Shown: positions 16,078 to 24,167 of the stretch, piece by piece | Numbering within the stretch: the stretch's first letter is position 1 | Layout of the letters: every line of letters begins with the position of its first letter | Source of the DNA: Actinobacteria bacterium casp-actino5 | GTDB taxonomy: Bacteria > Actinomycetota > Acidimicrobiia > Acidimicrobiales > Ilumatobacteraceae | Reading direction: 5' to 3' | DNA length: 49,024 nucleotides | Assembly (NCBI GenBank): GCA_001510385.1 | Contig: LFFE01000029.1 | Location: forward strand, 1-49,024 | Notes under the pieces: generated by a model | What the model was told of the DNA's origin: nothing | The model's input: only the letters and a program-made list of their open reading frames with translations | Databases searched by the model: none | Translations under genes and position numbers: made by a program

Positions 16078-17283
16078 ATGGAATTTCGCCGCATTACGAA
16101 TCTCCCGCCGTATGTGTTCACCATCATCAACGGGCTAAAAATTGAAGCCCGTCACGGTGGCGCAGACGTTATTGATCTTGGTTTTGGGAACCCTGATCTT
16201 CCATCACCCGATGTTGCTGTTGCAAAACTTGCAGAGGCTGCGAAGAATCCGCGAAACCATCGCTATTCGCTGAGTCGTGGTCTTCCTCGCTTGCGCGAAG
16301 AGGTGGCGAAGTACTACGAGAAGACCTGGGGAGTTCGGCTTGACCCAGAGCTGGAAATCACAAATACGATCGGTTCTAAAGAAGGCTTCTCTCACTTGAT
16401 GTGGGTGCTGCTCGAGCGGGGAGATGCAGCCATTGTTCCAACCCCGAGCTACCCCATCCACATGTACGGCCCTCTATTTGCCGGTGCTGATCTTCGACAA
16501 CTCCCGATGCGAGGACTGTCCCATCCCGATGAGAGAGCAAATTTCTCAGAAGATTTTTTTGACAACCTTCATCGCGCATACGACATCGGTTGGCCAAAGC
16601 CGCGGGTGCTTGTCATTTCGTTTCCGCACAACCCGACTGGGGCGTGTGTCGATCTTGACTTCATGCAGCGCGTTGTCGACTTCTGCCGTGAACGGGAAAT
16701 GATCGTGGTGCACGACTTTGCCTACGCCGATATCGGGTTTGATGGCGTTCGGCCGCCGAGCATTCTGCAGGCAGAGGGCGCAAAAGAAGTTGCAGTCGAG
16801 CAGTATTCAATGACGAAGAGCTTCTCAATGGCTGGATGGCGCAGTGCATTTATGGTCGGAAGTGCCGAGGTTGTGCAAGCCCTCGTCAAGTTAAAGAGTT
16901 ACCTCGATTACGGAATGTTCCAACCGGTACAGATTGCTGCGACTGTCGCATTCCGGGAGGCATCTGACTATCCGAAGGAAATCTGCTCGATCTATGAGTC
17001 GCGATGTGACTCCCTTATCGAAGGTCTTTCGAAGATGGGTTGGGAAGTGCCAAAGCCCGGTGGAACCATGTTTGTCTGGGCGCCAATTCCTGAGGCGTAT
17101 AGCGAAATGAACTCTGTTGAGTTCTGTTCGATGCTCGTCAAAGAGTGCGATGTTGCGCTCTCTCCAGGGGTTGGTTTTGGTCCCGGAGGCGAAGGCTACG
17201 TGCGCTTCGCTCTCATCGAGAATGAGCAGCGGATCGCTCAGGCCATGCGAAACCTCCGTCGCGGTCTCACCAAACTCGGCTGA
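16078..17283 (+). CDS. alaC: class I/II aminotransferase, AlaC-like
   Basis: 401 aa from ATG 16078; in-frame sequence upstream lies inside the glucokinase gene and is not used. AlaC-type enzymes transfer amino groups between alanine and glutamate. The segments LGFGNPDLPSPDV, IGSKEGFSHLMW and PTPSYPIHMYGPLFAGA match AlaC closely; ISFPHNPTGACVD carries the conserved NP, and the PLP lysine is in SMTKSFSMAGWR. LL-diaminopimelate aminotransferase is a related alternative. It follows the glucokinase gene by 19 bases and converges on glpK with only 15 bases between stops. Confidence 0.88.
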   Translation: MEFRRITNLPPYVFTIINGLKIEARHGGADVIDLGFGNPDLPSPDVAVAKLAEAAKNPRNHRYSLSRGLPRLREEVAKYYEKTWGVRLDPELEITNTIGSKEGFSHLMWVLLERGDAAIVPTPSYPIHMYGPLFAGADLRQLPMRGLSHPDERANFSEDFFDNLHRAYDIGWPKPRVLVISFPHNPTGACVDLDFMQRVVDFCREREMIVVHDFAYADIGFDGVRPPSILQAEGAKEVAVEQYSMTKSFSMAGWRSAFMVGSAEVVQALVKLKSYLDYGMFQPVQIAATVAFREASDYPKEICSIYESRCDSLIEGLSKMGWEVPKPGGTMFVWAPIPEAYSEMNSVEFCSMLVKECDVALSPGVGFGPGGEGYVRFALIENEQRIAQAMRNLRRGLTKLG

Positions 17284-17298
17284 TCTCAGTCAGTTCGT

Positions 17299-18783
17299 CT
17301 ACTCATCCCAGGAAAGCGCACGCTGAACGGCTCGCTGCCATTGCTGGTACGCAATATCGGTCATTGTTCGATCGGGTTGGGGAACGAATTCAGCGTCGAG
17401 TTGCCAGTGGGCTTCAAGCTCGTCCAGCGAGCTCCAAACACCCTCGGCTAACCCTGCGAGTCGAGCCGCTCCGAGCGCTGTTGTCTCGTGGTCGATTGGT
17501 CGTCGCACGGTTGCGCCGAGCTGATCAGCCTGGAACTGTAAGAGGAAGTCCATAACCGAGGCCCCGCCATCAACCCGGAGGTCGTTGAATTCGATCCCTG
17601 ATGCAGCGGTCATGGCTTCGATGACATCTCTTGTTTGATAGGCCATCGACTCGATTGTTGCTCGAGCGATATGTGCGGCAGTTGAGCCGCGCGTCAGGCC
17701 GCAAATCGTTCCTCTTGCATGAGGATCCCACCAAGGCGAGCCCAGACCTGTGAAGGCCGGGACGACAACAACTCCTCCGCTGTCGTCAACGGTTGATGCA
17801 AGCGGGCCAACCTCCGGTGCAGATGCAATGATTCCCAGACCATCGCGAAGCCACTGAATGGCAGCGCCGGTCACAAAGATCGATCCCTCGAGGGCGTAGG
17901 TGGGGTTGTTGTCCCCGAGGTCCCACGCAATGGTGGTCAGCATGCCATCGGTAACTGGCGGACAGTTCGTGCCAACATTCAACAGCACAAAACTTCCTGT
18001 TCCGTACGTGTTTTTTGCCATTCCTTCCCGAAAGCAGGCTTGACCAAAGAGAGCTGCCTGTTGGTCGCCAGCCACGCCACTAATGGGAATTCCATCGGGG
18101 ATGCCTGACCCAGCTGAAGTGGATCCAAAACGGCCCGATGATGGCAATACCACAGGAAGAGCGCTCACCGGCACGCCGATTGCGTTGCACAGGTCATCAT
18201 CCCAGCGGTGTTCGCGGATGTTGTACAACATTGTTCGGCTTGCGTTGGTTGGGTCAGTTGCATGAACTGCACCATCTGTGAGTTTCCAAATGACCCAACT
18301 ATCGATGGTTCCGAGTGCGAGATCGCCGTCAATGTTGATCGATCGATCACGCAACATCCGTGCATATTTGGTTCCGCTGAAGTACGGGTCGAGGACAAGT
18401 CCTGTTCGTTCCCGAACCATTGGTAGCAGTCCATCTTGTTCGAGTCGGGCACATTCCTGCGCCGTGCGTCGATCTTGCCAAACAATCGCACGGCCGTGCG
18501 GTTGACCAGTTGAGCGTGACCACGCAACAACTGTTTCGCGTTGATTTGTGATTCCAATCGCAACGACATTGTCCCGGCCAACCCGCGAAATGACGGTATT
18601 AAGAGTTGAGACGACCGCAGCCCAAATCTCGTCGGCATCGTGTTCGACGAGCCCAGGTTCAGGAAAGAACTGAGTGAATTCGCAGTACTCAGACTCCGGT
18701 GCACGGCCGTCGACATGGACCGAGCGTGCTCGAACTCCCGTTGTTCCAGCATCAATCGCAATTACACAGTCGGCGGCACCCAT
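17299..18783 (-). CDS. glpK: glycerol kinase
   Basis: 494 aa, the normal GlpK length. It phosphorylates glycerol to glycerol-3-phosphate, the substrate of GlpD encoded at 4969-6585. Family motifs are intact: DAGTTGVR (ATP), GITNQRETVVAW with Arg82 and Glu83 for glycerol, IVWQDRRT, YFSGTKYARML, GVAGDQQAALFGQ with the catalytic Asp, KNTYGTGSFVLLN and VDGGASVMDFLLQFQ. This contrasts with the altered FGGY kinase near the window start. The ATG at 18783 has TATTCT six bases upstream, suggesting a leaderless transcript. Confidence 0.97.
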   Translation of the reverse strand: MGAADCVIAIDAGTTGVRARSVHVDGRAPESEYCEFTQFFPEPGLVEHDADEIWAAVVSTLNTVISRVGRDNVVAIGITNQRETVVAWSRSTGQPHGRAIVWQDRRTAQECARLEQDGLLPMVRERTGLVLDPYFSGTKYARMLRDRSINIDGDLALGTIDSWVIWKLTDGAVHATDPTNASRTMLYNIREHRWDDDLCNAIGVPVSALPVVLPSSGRFGSTSAGSGIPDGIPISGVAGDQQAALFGQACFREGMAKNTYGTGSFVLLNVGTNCPPVTDGMLTTIAWDLGDNNPTYALEGSIFVTGAAIQWLRDGLGIIASAPEVGPLASTVDDSGGVVVVPAFTGLGSPWWDPHARGTICGLTRGSTAAHIARATIESMAYQTRDVIEAMTAASGIEFNDLRVDGGASVMDFLLQFQADQLGATVRRPIDHETTALGAARLAGLAEGVWSSLDELEAHWQLDAEFVPQPDRTMTDIAYQQWQRAVQRALSWDE

Positions 18784-18789
18784 GAGATG

Positions 18790-18795
18790 AGAATA
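18790..18795 (-). promoter_or_regulatory. -10-like hexamer TATTCT, leaderless glpK start
   Basis: On the minus strand TATTCT lies six bases before the glpK ATG in the 38-bp gap after the small membrane-protein gene. It fits the TAnnnT -10 pattern. Confidence 0.5.
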
Positions 18796-18821
18796 ATCTT
18801 GTTTGAGCCTGAGGAGCTTTT

Positions 18822-19127
18822 TTAGCGCCGACGAGGGGTTCCGCCACCGGTTCGTTTTGTTGGAGCGGGGCGAGCCTGTTGTAGAGGTGGTTCGTTTCTC
18901 GTTTTCTGAGTTGCTCTTCGAAGCCGATCACGGCTGTAGCCAAATTTTGCGAGGACGGCGCCAAATGCCAGGTATGCCGGCCCGCTCACAAAGAGGCCGG
19001 TGAATGCTCCTACTCTGCTCGATGGCTGGACCGCGATAAACACGATCGCAACCATGATGGCAACGTAAATCAGCCATTCCCTGATGAGTCGCTGCCACGG
19101 AACCGGACGACTGCTATCCCAAGCCAT
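18822..19127 (-). CDS. small two-helix membrane protein
   Basis: 101 aa with two membrane segments at about residues 18-34 and 38-62 and a long basic, Pro/Thr/Arg-rich cytoplasmic tail ending in TGGGTPRRR. The start region SRPVPWQRLIREWLIY places an amphipathic basic helix before the first membrane segment. No family recognised. It lies upstream of glpK on the same strand and diverges from pfkA. Reality is supported by the membrane pattern and its exact fit into the gap between glpK and pfkA. Confidence 0.65.
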   Translation of the reverse strand: MAWDSSRPVPWQRLIREWLIYVAIMVAIVFIAVQPSSRVGAFTGLFVSGPAYLAFGAVLAKFGYSRDRLRRATQKTRNEPPLQQARPAPTKRTGGGTPRRR

Positions 19128-19153
19128 GCGTTCGTTCTATCAGTCATGAGGCA

Positions 19154-19159
19154 TATCCT
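19154..19159 (+). promoter_or_regulatory. -10-like hexamer TATCCT before pfkA GTG
   Basis: TATCCT ends seven bases before GTG 19167. It supports that GTG as the true pfkA start, since the protein then begins MRLGVLTGGGDCPG, as in relatives. Confidence 0.5.
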
Positions 19160-19166
19160 TCGAAAA

Positions 19167-20201
19167 GTGCGTTTAGGTGTCCTTACCGGTGGAGGTGACT
19201 GTCCTGGTTTGAACGCGGTCATACGCGCGATCGTCCGAAAGGGAGAACGCGTTTTTGGTGATGAGATCATCGGCTTTGCCGATGCGTGGGACGGGCTGAT
19301 GGAACGGCGAACCCGTCCGCTAACTGTCGAAACGATGCGAGGCACTCTGCCGCGCGGTGGAACTGTGCTGGGAACGAAACGAGGAAGCCCATTCGACAGT
19401 GCCGATGGAGTAGAGCGGGTTCGGTCGACGATGTCTGATCTCGGTATCGATGGATTAATCGTGATCGGAGGAAACGGATCCCTCACCGTTGGTGACATGT
19501 TGTTTAGGGAGCATGGAATTCCAATCCTCGGGGTGCCAAAAACCATTGATAATGACATCGAGGGAACTGACCTCACGTTCGGATTTAATACGGCAGTTCA
19601 GATCGCCACAGACGCGATCGACCGGTTGCACACAACTGCCGAATCTCATGACCGGGTCATGGTGGTGGAAGTCATGGGACGACATAGCGGGTGGATTGCA
19701 ACCCACGCGGGTGTCGCTGGTGGGGCAGCGGTGGTGCTGATTCCTGAGCGGCCGTTTGACATCAATGAAGTCTGTGAGCGCCTTGTCCGTCGTCACTCTC
19801 GTGGAAGGTTCGCGTCGATTGTGGTCGTAGCTGAAGGTGCAATTCCGGTCGATGGATCACTCACCGTCGCAGACCAGTCACATGATGACTATGGGCACGT
19901 TCGACTCGGGGGTATCGGGAGCATCGTTGCTGCAGAAATTGGCATGCGGACAGGATTCGAAACCCGTCCAGTGTTGCTTGGACATGTCCAGCGGGGAGGA
20001 ACGCCAACTGCGTTCGACCGCTTCCTGTCAACACGCTTTGGCGTTGCCGCTGTCGATGCTGCCCACGAGCAACAGTGGGGTTCGATGGTCGCACTACGAA
20101 ACAACGACATCGTCACTGTGCCGCTGAACCTTGCGGCCGGCAAGACACGGACAGTTGATCTCGATCTCTTTACGAACGTTGCTGAAATCTTCTTCGCGTA
20201 G
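19167..20201 (+). CDS. pfkA: 6-phosphofructokinase (actinobacterial mixed-type)
   Basis: 344 aa from GTG 19167, preferred over ATG 19146 because relatives begin at this point and a -10-like hexamer sits seven bases upstream. It converts fructose-6-phosphate to fructose-1,6-bisphosphate. Motifs: GVLTGGGDCPGLNAVIRA, GTKRGSPF, VPKTIDNDIEGTD with the catalytic Asp at 128, VEVMGRHSGW and LGHVQRGGTPTAFDR. Gly104 suggests ATP as donor, while Lys125 in the PKTIDND loop is typical of the PPi-like actinobacterial lineage. Unusually the loop is GGNGS (Asn103), where ATP enzymes have GGDGS or GGEGT. It converges with the GerMN lipoprotein gene six bases away. Confidence 0.93.
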   Translation: MRLGVLTGGGDCPGLNAVIRAIVRKGERVFGDEIIGFADAWDGLMERRTRPLTVETMRGTLPRGGTVLGTKRGSPFDSADGVERVRSTMSDLGIDGLIVIGGNGSLTVGDMLFREHGIPILGVPKTIDNDIEGTDLTFGFNTAVQIATDAIDRLHTTAESHDRVMVVEVMGRHSGWIATHAGVAGGAAVVLIPERPFDINEVCERLVRRHSRGRFASIVVVAEGAIPVDGSLTVADQSHDDYGHVRLGGIGSIVAAEIGMRTGFETRPVLLGHVQRGGTPTAFDRFLSTRFGVAAVDAAHEQQWGSMVALRNNDIVTVPLNLAAGKTRTVDLDLFTNVAEIFFA

Positions 20202-20207
20202 CGTTCG

Positions 20208-20804
20208 TTATGCCGCTGGTGGAAGTGAGGGAAAATCCGGCTGCGCGCTTTCGAATACGCCAGCAAAGTCAAAAATTCTCAGCAGTCCTGAAGTGGTATC
20301 GCCCTGGGTGGTCGGCCACGGAAATCGTTCGCCAGCAACCGTGAGTTGAACTGCTTCGACGCCGACAAGTTCGACTGTTGTGAGCACTAACTGTGCTGCA
20401 CCGTTTAAAAGGGCTTGTCCTCTGAGCTCGGTGATTTCTGTGGACACATCGACATATGCAACCGAGCCGACGGTTCGTGTTGACAACACTTCAAGGTCCG
20501 GCGGCAACGAACTGCTGAGTTGGGCAACGGTCTCGTCTTCGGTGGGTCCAGCAAGAAGCGATTCCAAGAGTTCAGATTGCGTCTCACTGTCTCGCCTTAC
20601 TGAACGAAGCAAACGGTCATCTCCGACAGCGACGAGGTAGATCAGACTCGATCCGGATGTATCGAACGAGGAGGTGTCGACTCCGAGAGGCAGGATTCGC
20701 TCAGATACAGGAACATCTCGGGGCGCCGAATCCATCGCAATACCGCAAGCAGTAAGTAGTGGAATGAGTAGTGCAATGGTCAGTCGTCGGAATGCTGCGT
20801 TCAT
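20208..20804 (-). CDS. GerMN-domain lipoprotein, short LpqB-like
   Basis: 198 aa. The N-terminus is a lipoprotein signal (a basic start, a hydrophobic core and the lipobox LTAC), so the protein should be anchored on the outer face of the membrane. The middle carries a GerMN (sporulation/germination-type) domain: LIYLVAVGDDRLLRSVRR, LLESLLAGPTEDE, LPPDLEVLSTRTVGSVAYVDVS. It starts within the stop of the histidine kinase gene (ATGA). In other Actinobacteria the MtrAB pair is followed by LpqB, which has a GerMN domain plus a beta-propeller; here only the GerMN part is present, so it is a shortened form. Confidence 0.85.
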   Translation of the reverse strand: MNAAFRRLTIALLIPLLTACGIAMDSAPRDVPVSERILPLGVDTSSFDTSGSSLIYLVAVGDDRLLRSVRRDSETQSELLESLLAGPTEDETVAQLSSSLPPDLEVLSTRTVGSVAYVDVSTEITELRGQALLNGAAQLVLTTVELVGVEAVQLTVAGERFPWPTTQGDTTSGLLRIFDFAGVFESAQPDFPSLPPAA

Positions 20805-22261
20805 TCGTCCTCGACCTGCTCAGCGGGAAGTTCGATGACAAATCGAGCTCCTTGTTTCCCGTCGCGTCGGTCCTCGACCCACACCCGCCCATTGTGAAGT
20901 CGGATATGTTCTGCGACTAGTGCGAGGCCCAACCCGGAGCCATCGGCAGACGACCGTCGGCCGGCAGCGGCGCCACGAGCGAAGCGCTCGAAGACAAGAT
21001 GACGCTCTTCTGGTGGAACGCCGGGGCCTTGATCCTCAACAACGATGTGCAGGAGTTGTTCGGCCTGGCCGGCATGGGTTGGAATTTCGAGGGAGATTTT
21101 CGCCTCAGAATCGCCGTGAACTCTCGCATTATCGATGAGGTTCGTAATGACTCGCGCCAATCGTCTGCGATCACCCTGGATGGTAAGGGAGGAGACGCGT
21201 CCTTCGCTGACAAGAAGAGTGTCGGGGGCACTACTCACCGAAATTGCTTGTTCGACAAACTGCAGTGCTCGAAGTTCGTCAAGGTTGAGTCTGACTACTC
21301 CTGCATCAAAACGAGATATTTCGAGGAGGTCTTCGACAAGCGTCCGGAAGCGGGTGATGTCGCTCCGTAATAGATCAACTGCTGCTCTCGCTCGTTCTGG
21401 CATTTCCGAGCGACGACTTTCCATCACTTCGATTGAAGCCTCGAGCGTCATGAGTGGTGAACGCAGTTCATGGCTGACATCGGAGGCGAAGCGAGCGTCG
21501 CGCTCGAGACGTTGCTCAAGAGCGGCGGCCATGTCATTGAATGATTCCGCGAGAACTCCCAAGTCGGGGTCATTTTCTGGATCAAGTCTGGTGTCGAGTC
21601 GACCCCCGGCTATCTGTTTTGCGGCCAACGCAGCATCTACGACTGGGCGGACCGCTCGGCGCGCAGCGAATGCACCCGCAATCACGCTGAGAGTCAATGT
21701 CAGACCCCCGGCGATGTACAAAGAGAGTCGCACGCTCGACAGCGCTGAGTTGACCTCTTGAAGACTAAAGAATTCGAAGAACGCTCCGCCATTGGCAATC
21801 GGCCAGCCAACGACGATGTGGGGTGTGCCGGCTACTTCTGTCACCATGCGGGCTGGAACTGCATCTTCAATTACCCGGTCAACGAGAAGTTGAGGAAGTG
21901 CCGATGGTTCGTACTGGGTCCCGCTCATCTGCCACTCGTTCGCATACCACACGAGCGCAGAGTCGACTCCAAATGATGCGAGCGCATCGATTGCTGGTTG
22001 TGCCGTGGCGGCAGGTCCTCGAAGGGAGGTTTGGACGATTTGAGCGTTGCGCTTAGTCGTGTCGATGCTTGACTGATCTCGTTGCTGAACGACGTTCGAA
22101 CTGGCGAGTCCGTAAGTAGTGACCGCGAGCAACACAGCCATGAATATTGCGCCTGCTGCAAATGTCGCAAGAATCCTGCGGCGGAGGCTCCATCGGGTAC
22201 GACGCCGGCGAAGTTGTTGTTCTGCTGACGGCTCGCCGGTCGGAGTATCGGTGAGAGTCAC
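20801..22261 (-). CDS. sensor histidine kinase, MtrB-like
   Basis: 486 aa. Two membrane helices at about residues 29-52 and 180-200 flank an extracytoplasmic sensor domain of ~125 residues. HAMP follows at ~200-252, then the dimerisation helix with the phosphorylated His in FASDVSHELRSPLM (His264), then the ATPase domain with NLIDNARVHG (N box), VEDQGPGVPPEE (G1), FERFARG and SGLGLALVAEH (G2). The partner regulator is upstream with a four-base overlap (22258-22261), and the GerMN lipoprotein is downstream with another four-base overlap. The order matches mtrA-mtrB-lpqB, which in relatives senses envelope and osmotic state and links to cell division. Confidence 0.92.
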   Translation of the reverse strand: MTLTDTPTGEPSAEQQLRRRRTRWSLRRRILATFAAGAIFMAVLLAVTTYGLASSNVVQQRDQSSIDTTKRNAQIVQTSLRGPAATAQPAIDALASFGVDSALVWYANEWQMSGTQYEPSALPQLLVDRVIEDAVPARMVTEVAGTPHIVVGWPIANGGAFFEFFSLQEVNSALSSVRLSLYIAGGLTLTLSVIAGAFAARRAVRPVVDAALAAKQIAGGRLDTRLDPENDPDLGVLAESFNDMAAALEQRLERDARFASDVSHELRSPLMTLEASIEVMESRRSEMPERARAAVDLLRSDITRFRTLVEDLLEISRFDAGVVRLNLDELRALQFVEQAISVSSAPDTLLVSEGRVSSLTIQGDRRRLARVITNLIDNARVHGDSEAKISLEIPTHAGQAEQLLHIVVEDQGPGVPPEERHLVFERFARGAAAGRRSSADGSGLGLALVAEHIRLHNGRVWVEDRRDGKQGARFVIELPAEQVEDE

Positions 22262-22938
22262 GTCTGAAGTCGATACCCAAGTCCGCGAACAGTGACGACG
22301 TGGCGAGGATTCGCGGGGTCGACCTCCACTTTTGTTCGCAGTCGCCTGATGTGAACATCAACGAGTCGTCCATCGCCGAAGTAGTCATATCCCCACACCT
22401 TGTCGAGGAGTGATTCCCGGCTGAAGACTTTGCCGGGGTTGTCCGCGAGTTCGCAGAGCAATCTGAACTCAGTTTTGGTGAGGTCGACTTCTTCTCCTCC
22501 ACGAGCGACTTTTCCTTCGTCGGGAATAATTTCCAGATCGCCGAGCGTGATTCGGGCGTGAGGAGTCGACGAGGGCCGAGTACGGCGCAACAGTGCCCTG
22601 ATCCGAGCAGAGAGCTCTTTTGGTGCGAATGGCTTAGTGAGGTAGTCATCAGCACCGGCTTCGAGACCAGCAACGATGTCGTGAGTGTCGTTTCGCGCCG
22701 TCACCATGACGACCGGAACATCGCTCAGGCGACGAATCGTTCGGCACAATTCGAACCCATCGATACCGGGCAACATGATGTCGATGAGAACGACGTCTGC
22801 TGGTTGGCGCTGGAAAATCTCGATGGCGTCTTCACCGCTTTCAGCCTCATCGACGGTCCAACCTTCGTCCTCAAGCGCGAGTTTTACCGCCTGCCTAATG
22901 CGTTCATCATCCTCGACGCTCAGAATGCGAGTTCCCAC
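22258..22938 (-). CDS. OmpR/PhoB-type response regulator, MtrA-like
   Basis: 226 aa from the GTG at 22938; a TTG 17 codons upstream (22989) is in frame, but the family starts at MGTRILSVEDDE. The receiver domain has the acidic pair in VEDDE, the phosphorylated Asp53 in LIDIMLPGIDG, Thr80 and Lys102 in YLTKPF. The C-terminal winged helix is typical (DLTKTEFRLLCELADNPGKV, LLDKVWGYDYFGDGRLVDVH, RGLGYRLQT). It is coupled to the kinase gene by ATGA. A CACAAT hexamer seven bases upstream suggests its own leaderless promoter, separate from suhB 57 bases upstream. Confidence 0.93.
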   Translation of the reverse strand: MGTRILSVEDDERIRQAVKLALEDEGWTVDEAESGEDAIEIFQRQPADVVLIDIMLPGIDGFELCRTIRRLSDVPVVMVTARNDTHDIVAGLEAGADDYLTKPFAPKELSARIRALLRRTRPSSTPHARITLGDLEIIPDEGKVARGGEEVDLTKTEFRLLCELADNPGKVFSRESLLDKVWGYDYFGDGRLVDVHIRRLRTKVEVDPANPRHVVTVRGLGYRLQT

Positions 22939-22945
22939 ATCCTGT

Positions 22946-22951
22946 ATTGTG
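22946..22951 (-). promoter_or_regulatory. -10-like hexamer CACAAT before response-regulator GTG
   Basis: On the minus strand CACAAT lies seven bases before GTG 22938; AGGA directly touches the GTG and is too close to act as a ribosome site. No clear -35. Confidence 0.4.
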
Positions 22952-22995
22952 CCGTAATTCGGTCGTAACGCGTGCACACGGAGCGCCAACGGCGT

Positions 22996-23841
22996 TTACT
23001 CTTCGATGACGACAGACCTCAGCGACTTGAAGATCGGCGTGGCTGAGGCCACGAGGGTGATATCGGTTACCGCGCTTTCTGGTGTGAATTCGACCGTGGC
23101 TCCGGCCTCTCTCGCAATGAGCACGCCGGCGGCGATGTCCCAGATCGAGAGCCCATGTTCGTAGTACGCATCAACCCTGCCGGCGGCAACACAGCAAAGG
23201 TCGTATGCAGCAGATCCTGATCGGCGGATGTCACGAACTTGCGGAAGGAGTTTGGCGACAAGAGCCCCTTGCTGAGACCTTCGCTGGGAGTTGTACGCGA
23301 ATCCGGTTGCAACGAGAGCAGTTTGAAGCGATGTGCTCTGAGATGAAATAAGCTCGGTGCCATTGATCGATGCACCTCTGCCTGATGCAGCTGAGTAGGT
23401 TTCCCGCAGCACTGGAAGATGAACCGCTCCAGCCAGGATTGTGTTGCCCTGGGTGACGGCGACAGAACATCCCCACGCAGGCAGGCCAAAAACGAAATTG
23501 GTCGTGCCATCAATTGGATCAATAATCCACGTAAGGCCACTCGTGTTTGGCACGTCGAGGCCCTCTTCGCCAACAATTCCGTCTTGAGGGCGTTGTGACG
23601 AAAGGCGTTCTCGGATGAAGTTCTCTGCGGCTCGGTCGAACTCGGTGACGAGGTCGGTGAGCGAAGACTTCGTTTCGGTTTCAAGTTGAGCCCGTTGTGC
23701 ACGGCCTTCTGCTGCCTTGGAGGCAGCAGAGACTGCCAGATCGATGCAAAGGCTGCGGAGGTCGTTTACGTCGGCGGAGTTACTCAAACCGCCGAGGTCA
23801 GTTTGGGGCATGTCCGGCGCGCTCACGGTCACGAATTTCAT
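22996..23841 (-). CDS. suhB: inositol-monophosphatase family phosphatase (SuhB-like)
   Basis: 281 aa if begun at the ATG at 23841; starts at 23859 or 23811 are equally open in frame, none has a strong ribosome site. The Li+-sensitive phosphatase motifs are complete: DLVTEFDRAAE, IVGEEG (Glu ligands), WIIDPIDGTTNFVFGLPAWG (metal-binding Asp residues) and WDIAAGVLIAREAGATVEF. It likely releases inositol from inositol phosphate, which feeds phosphatidylinositol and PIM synthesis in Actinobacteria; histidinol phosphatase or another sugar phosphatase are alternatives. It overlaps the end of the upstream small membrane-protein gene by over 40 bases. Confidence 0.88.
   Translation of the reverse strand: MKFVTVSAPDMPQTDLGGLSNSADVNDLRSLCIDLAVSAASKAAEGRAQRAQLETETKSSLTDLVTEFDRAAENFIRERLSSQRPQDGIVGEEGLDVPNTSGLTWIIDPIDGTTNFVFGLPAWGCSVAVTQGNTILAGAVHLPVLRETYSAASGRGASINGTELISSQSTSLQTALVATGFAYNSQRRSQQGALVAKLLPQVRDIRRSGSAAYDLCCVAAGRVDAYYEHGLSIWDIAAGVLIAREAGATVEFTPESAVTDITLVASATPIFKSLRSVVIEE
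23708..23730. repeat. 9-bp inverted repeat inside suhB
   Basis: TCTGCTGCC-TTGGA-GGCAGCAGA is a perfect 9-bp stem with a 5-base loop inside the coding region (encoding an Ala-rich stretch SAASKAAE). It would form a stable hairpin in the mRNA; it may simply follow from Ala codons. Confidence 0.5.
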
Positions 23842-24106
23842 TCCACTCGCCCATTGCACGAAGCGCGAGGACAGCCATCACTGCACTTCCAATCGCTCCA
23901 GCGACCGCCCCAATGAGCAGGAATGTGCCCGATCTCAGCGAGCAGTCGTCGGAGCAATTGTACGTTCCGAGCGCGTAGCCGAGTAGTCCGCCGAGACCGC
24001 CGACAATCACAACCACCGTAAAGGCAATTGCTCGGGCAACCTGAGGCGGGAGTGCCGAAAGTTGTCGGGGGCGCGGTACCTGCGGGCTCGTGGTCGACAC
24101 AATCAT
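23798..24106 (-). CDS. small two-helix membrane protein
   Basis: 102 aa with two membrane segments at about residues 27-47 and 62-83, separated by a short loop holding two cysteines (YNCSDDCSL) that may form a disulfide outside. The C-terminal tail is charged (RAMGEWNEIRDRERAG). The start lies 61 bases from the divergent dinB start, and the end runs into suhB. This looks like the AtpI-like/unknown membrane class, but I cannot assign it. Confidence 0.65.
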   Translation of the reverse strand: MIVSTTSPQVPRPRQLSALPPQVARAIAFTVVVIVGGLGGLLGYALGTYNCSDDCSLRSGTFLLIGAVAGAIGSAVMAVLALRAMGEWNEIRDRERAGHAPN

Positions 24107-24167
24107 TACCGTATCGCTCGGCTGGCATTCACGTGTAGCCCTTCGGTGCGATACTTGGGTGATCGAT

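Noticed and set aside
19146-19166. ATG 19146 as pfkA start
   Set aside because: No ribosome site; GTG 19167 matches the family's N-terminus and has a -10-like hexamer seven bases upstream.
21135-21761. 208-codon plus-strand frame opposite the histidine kinase
   Set aside because: Low-complexity Ser/Arg/Ala composition, antisense to kinase motifs; a shadow.
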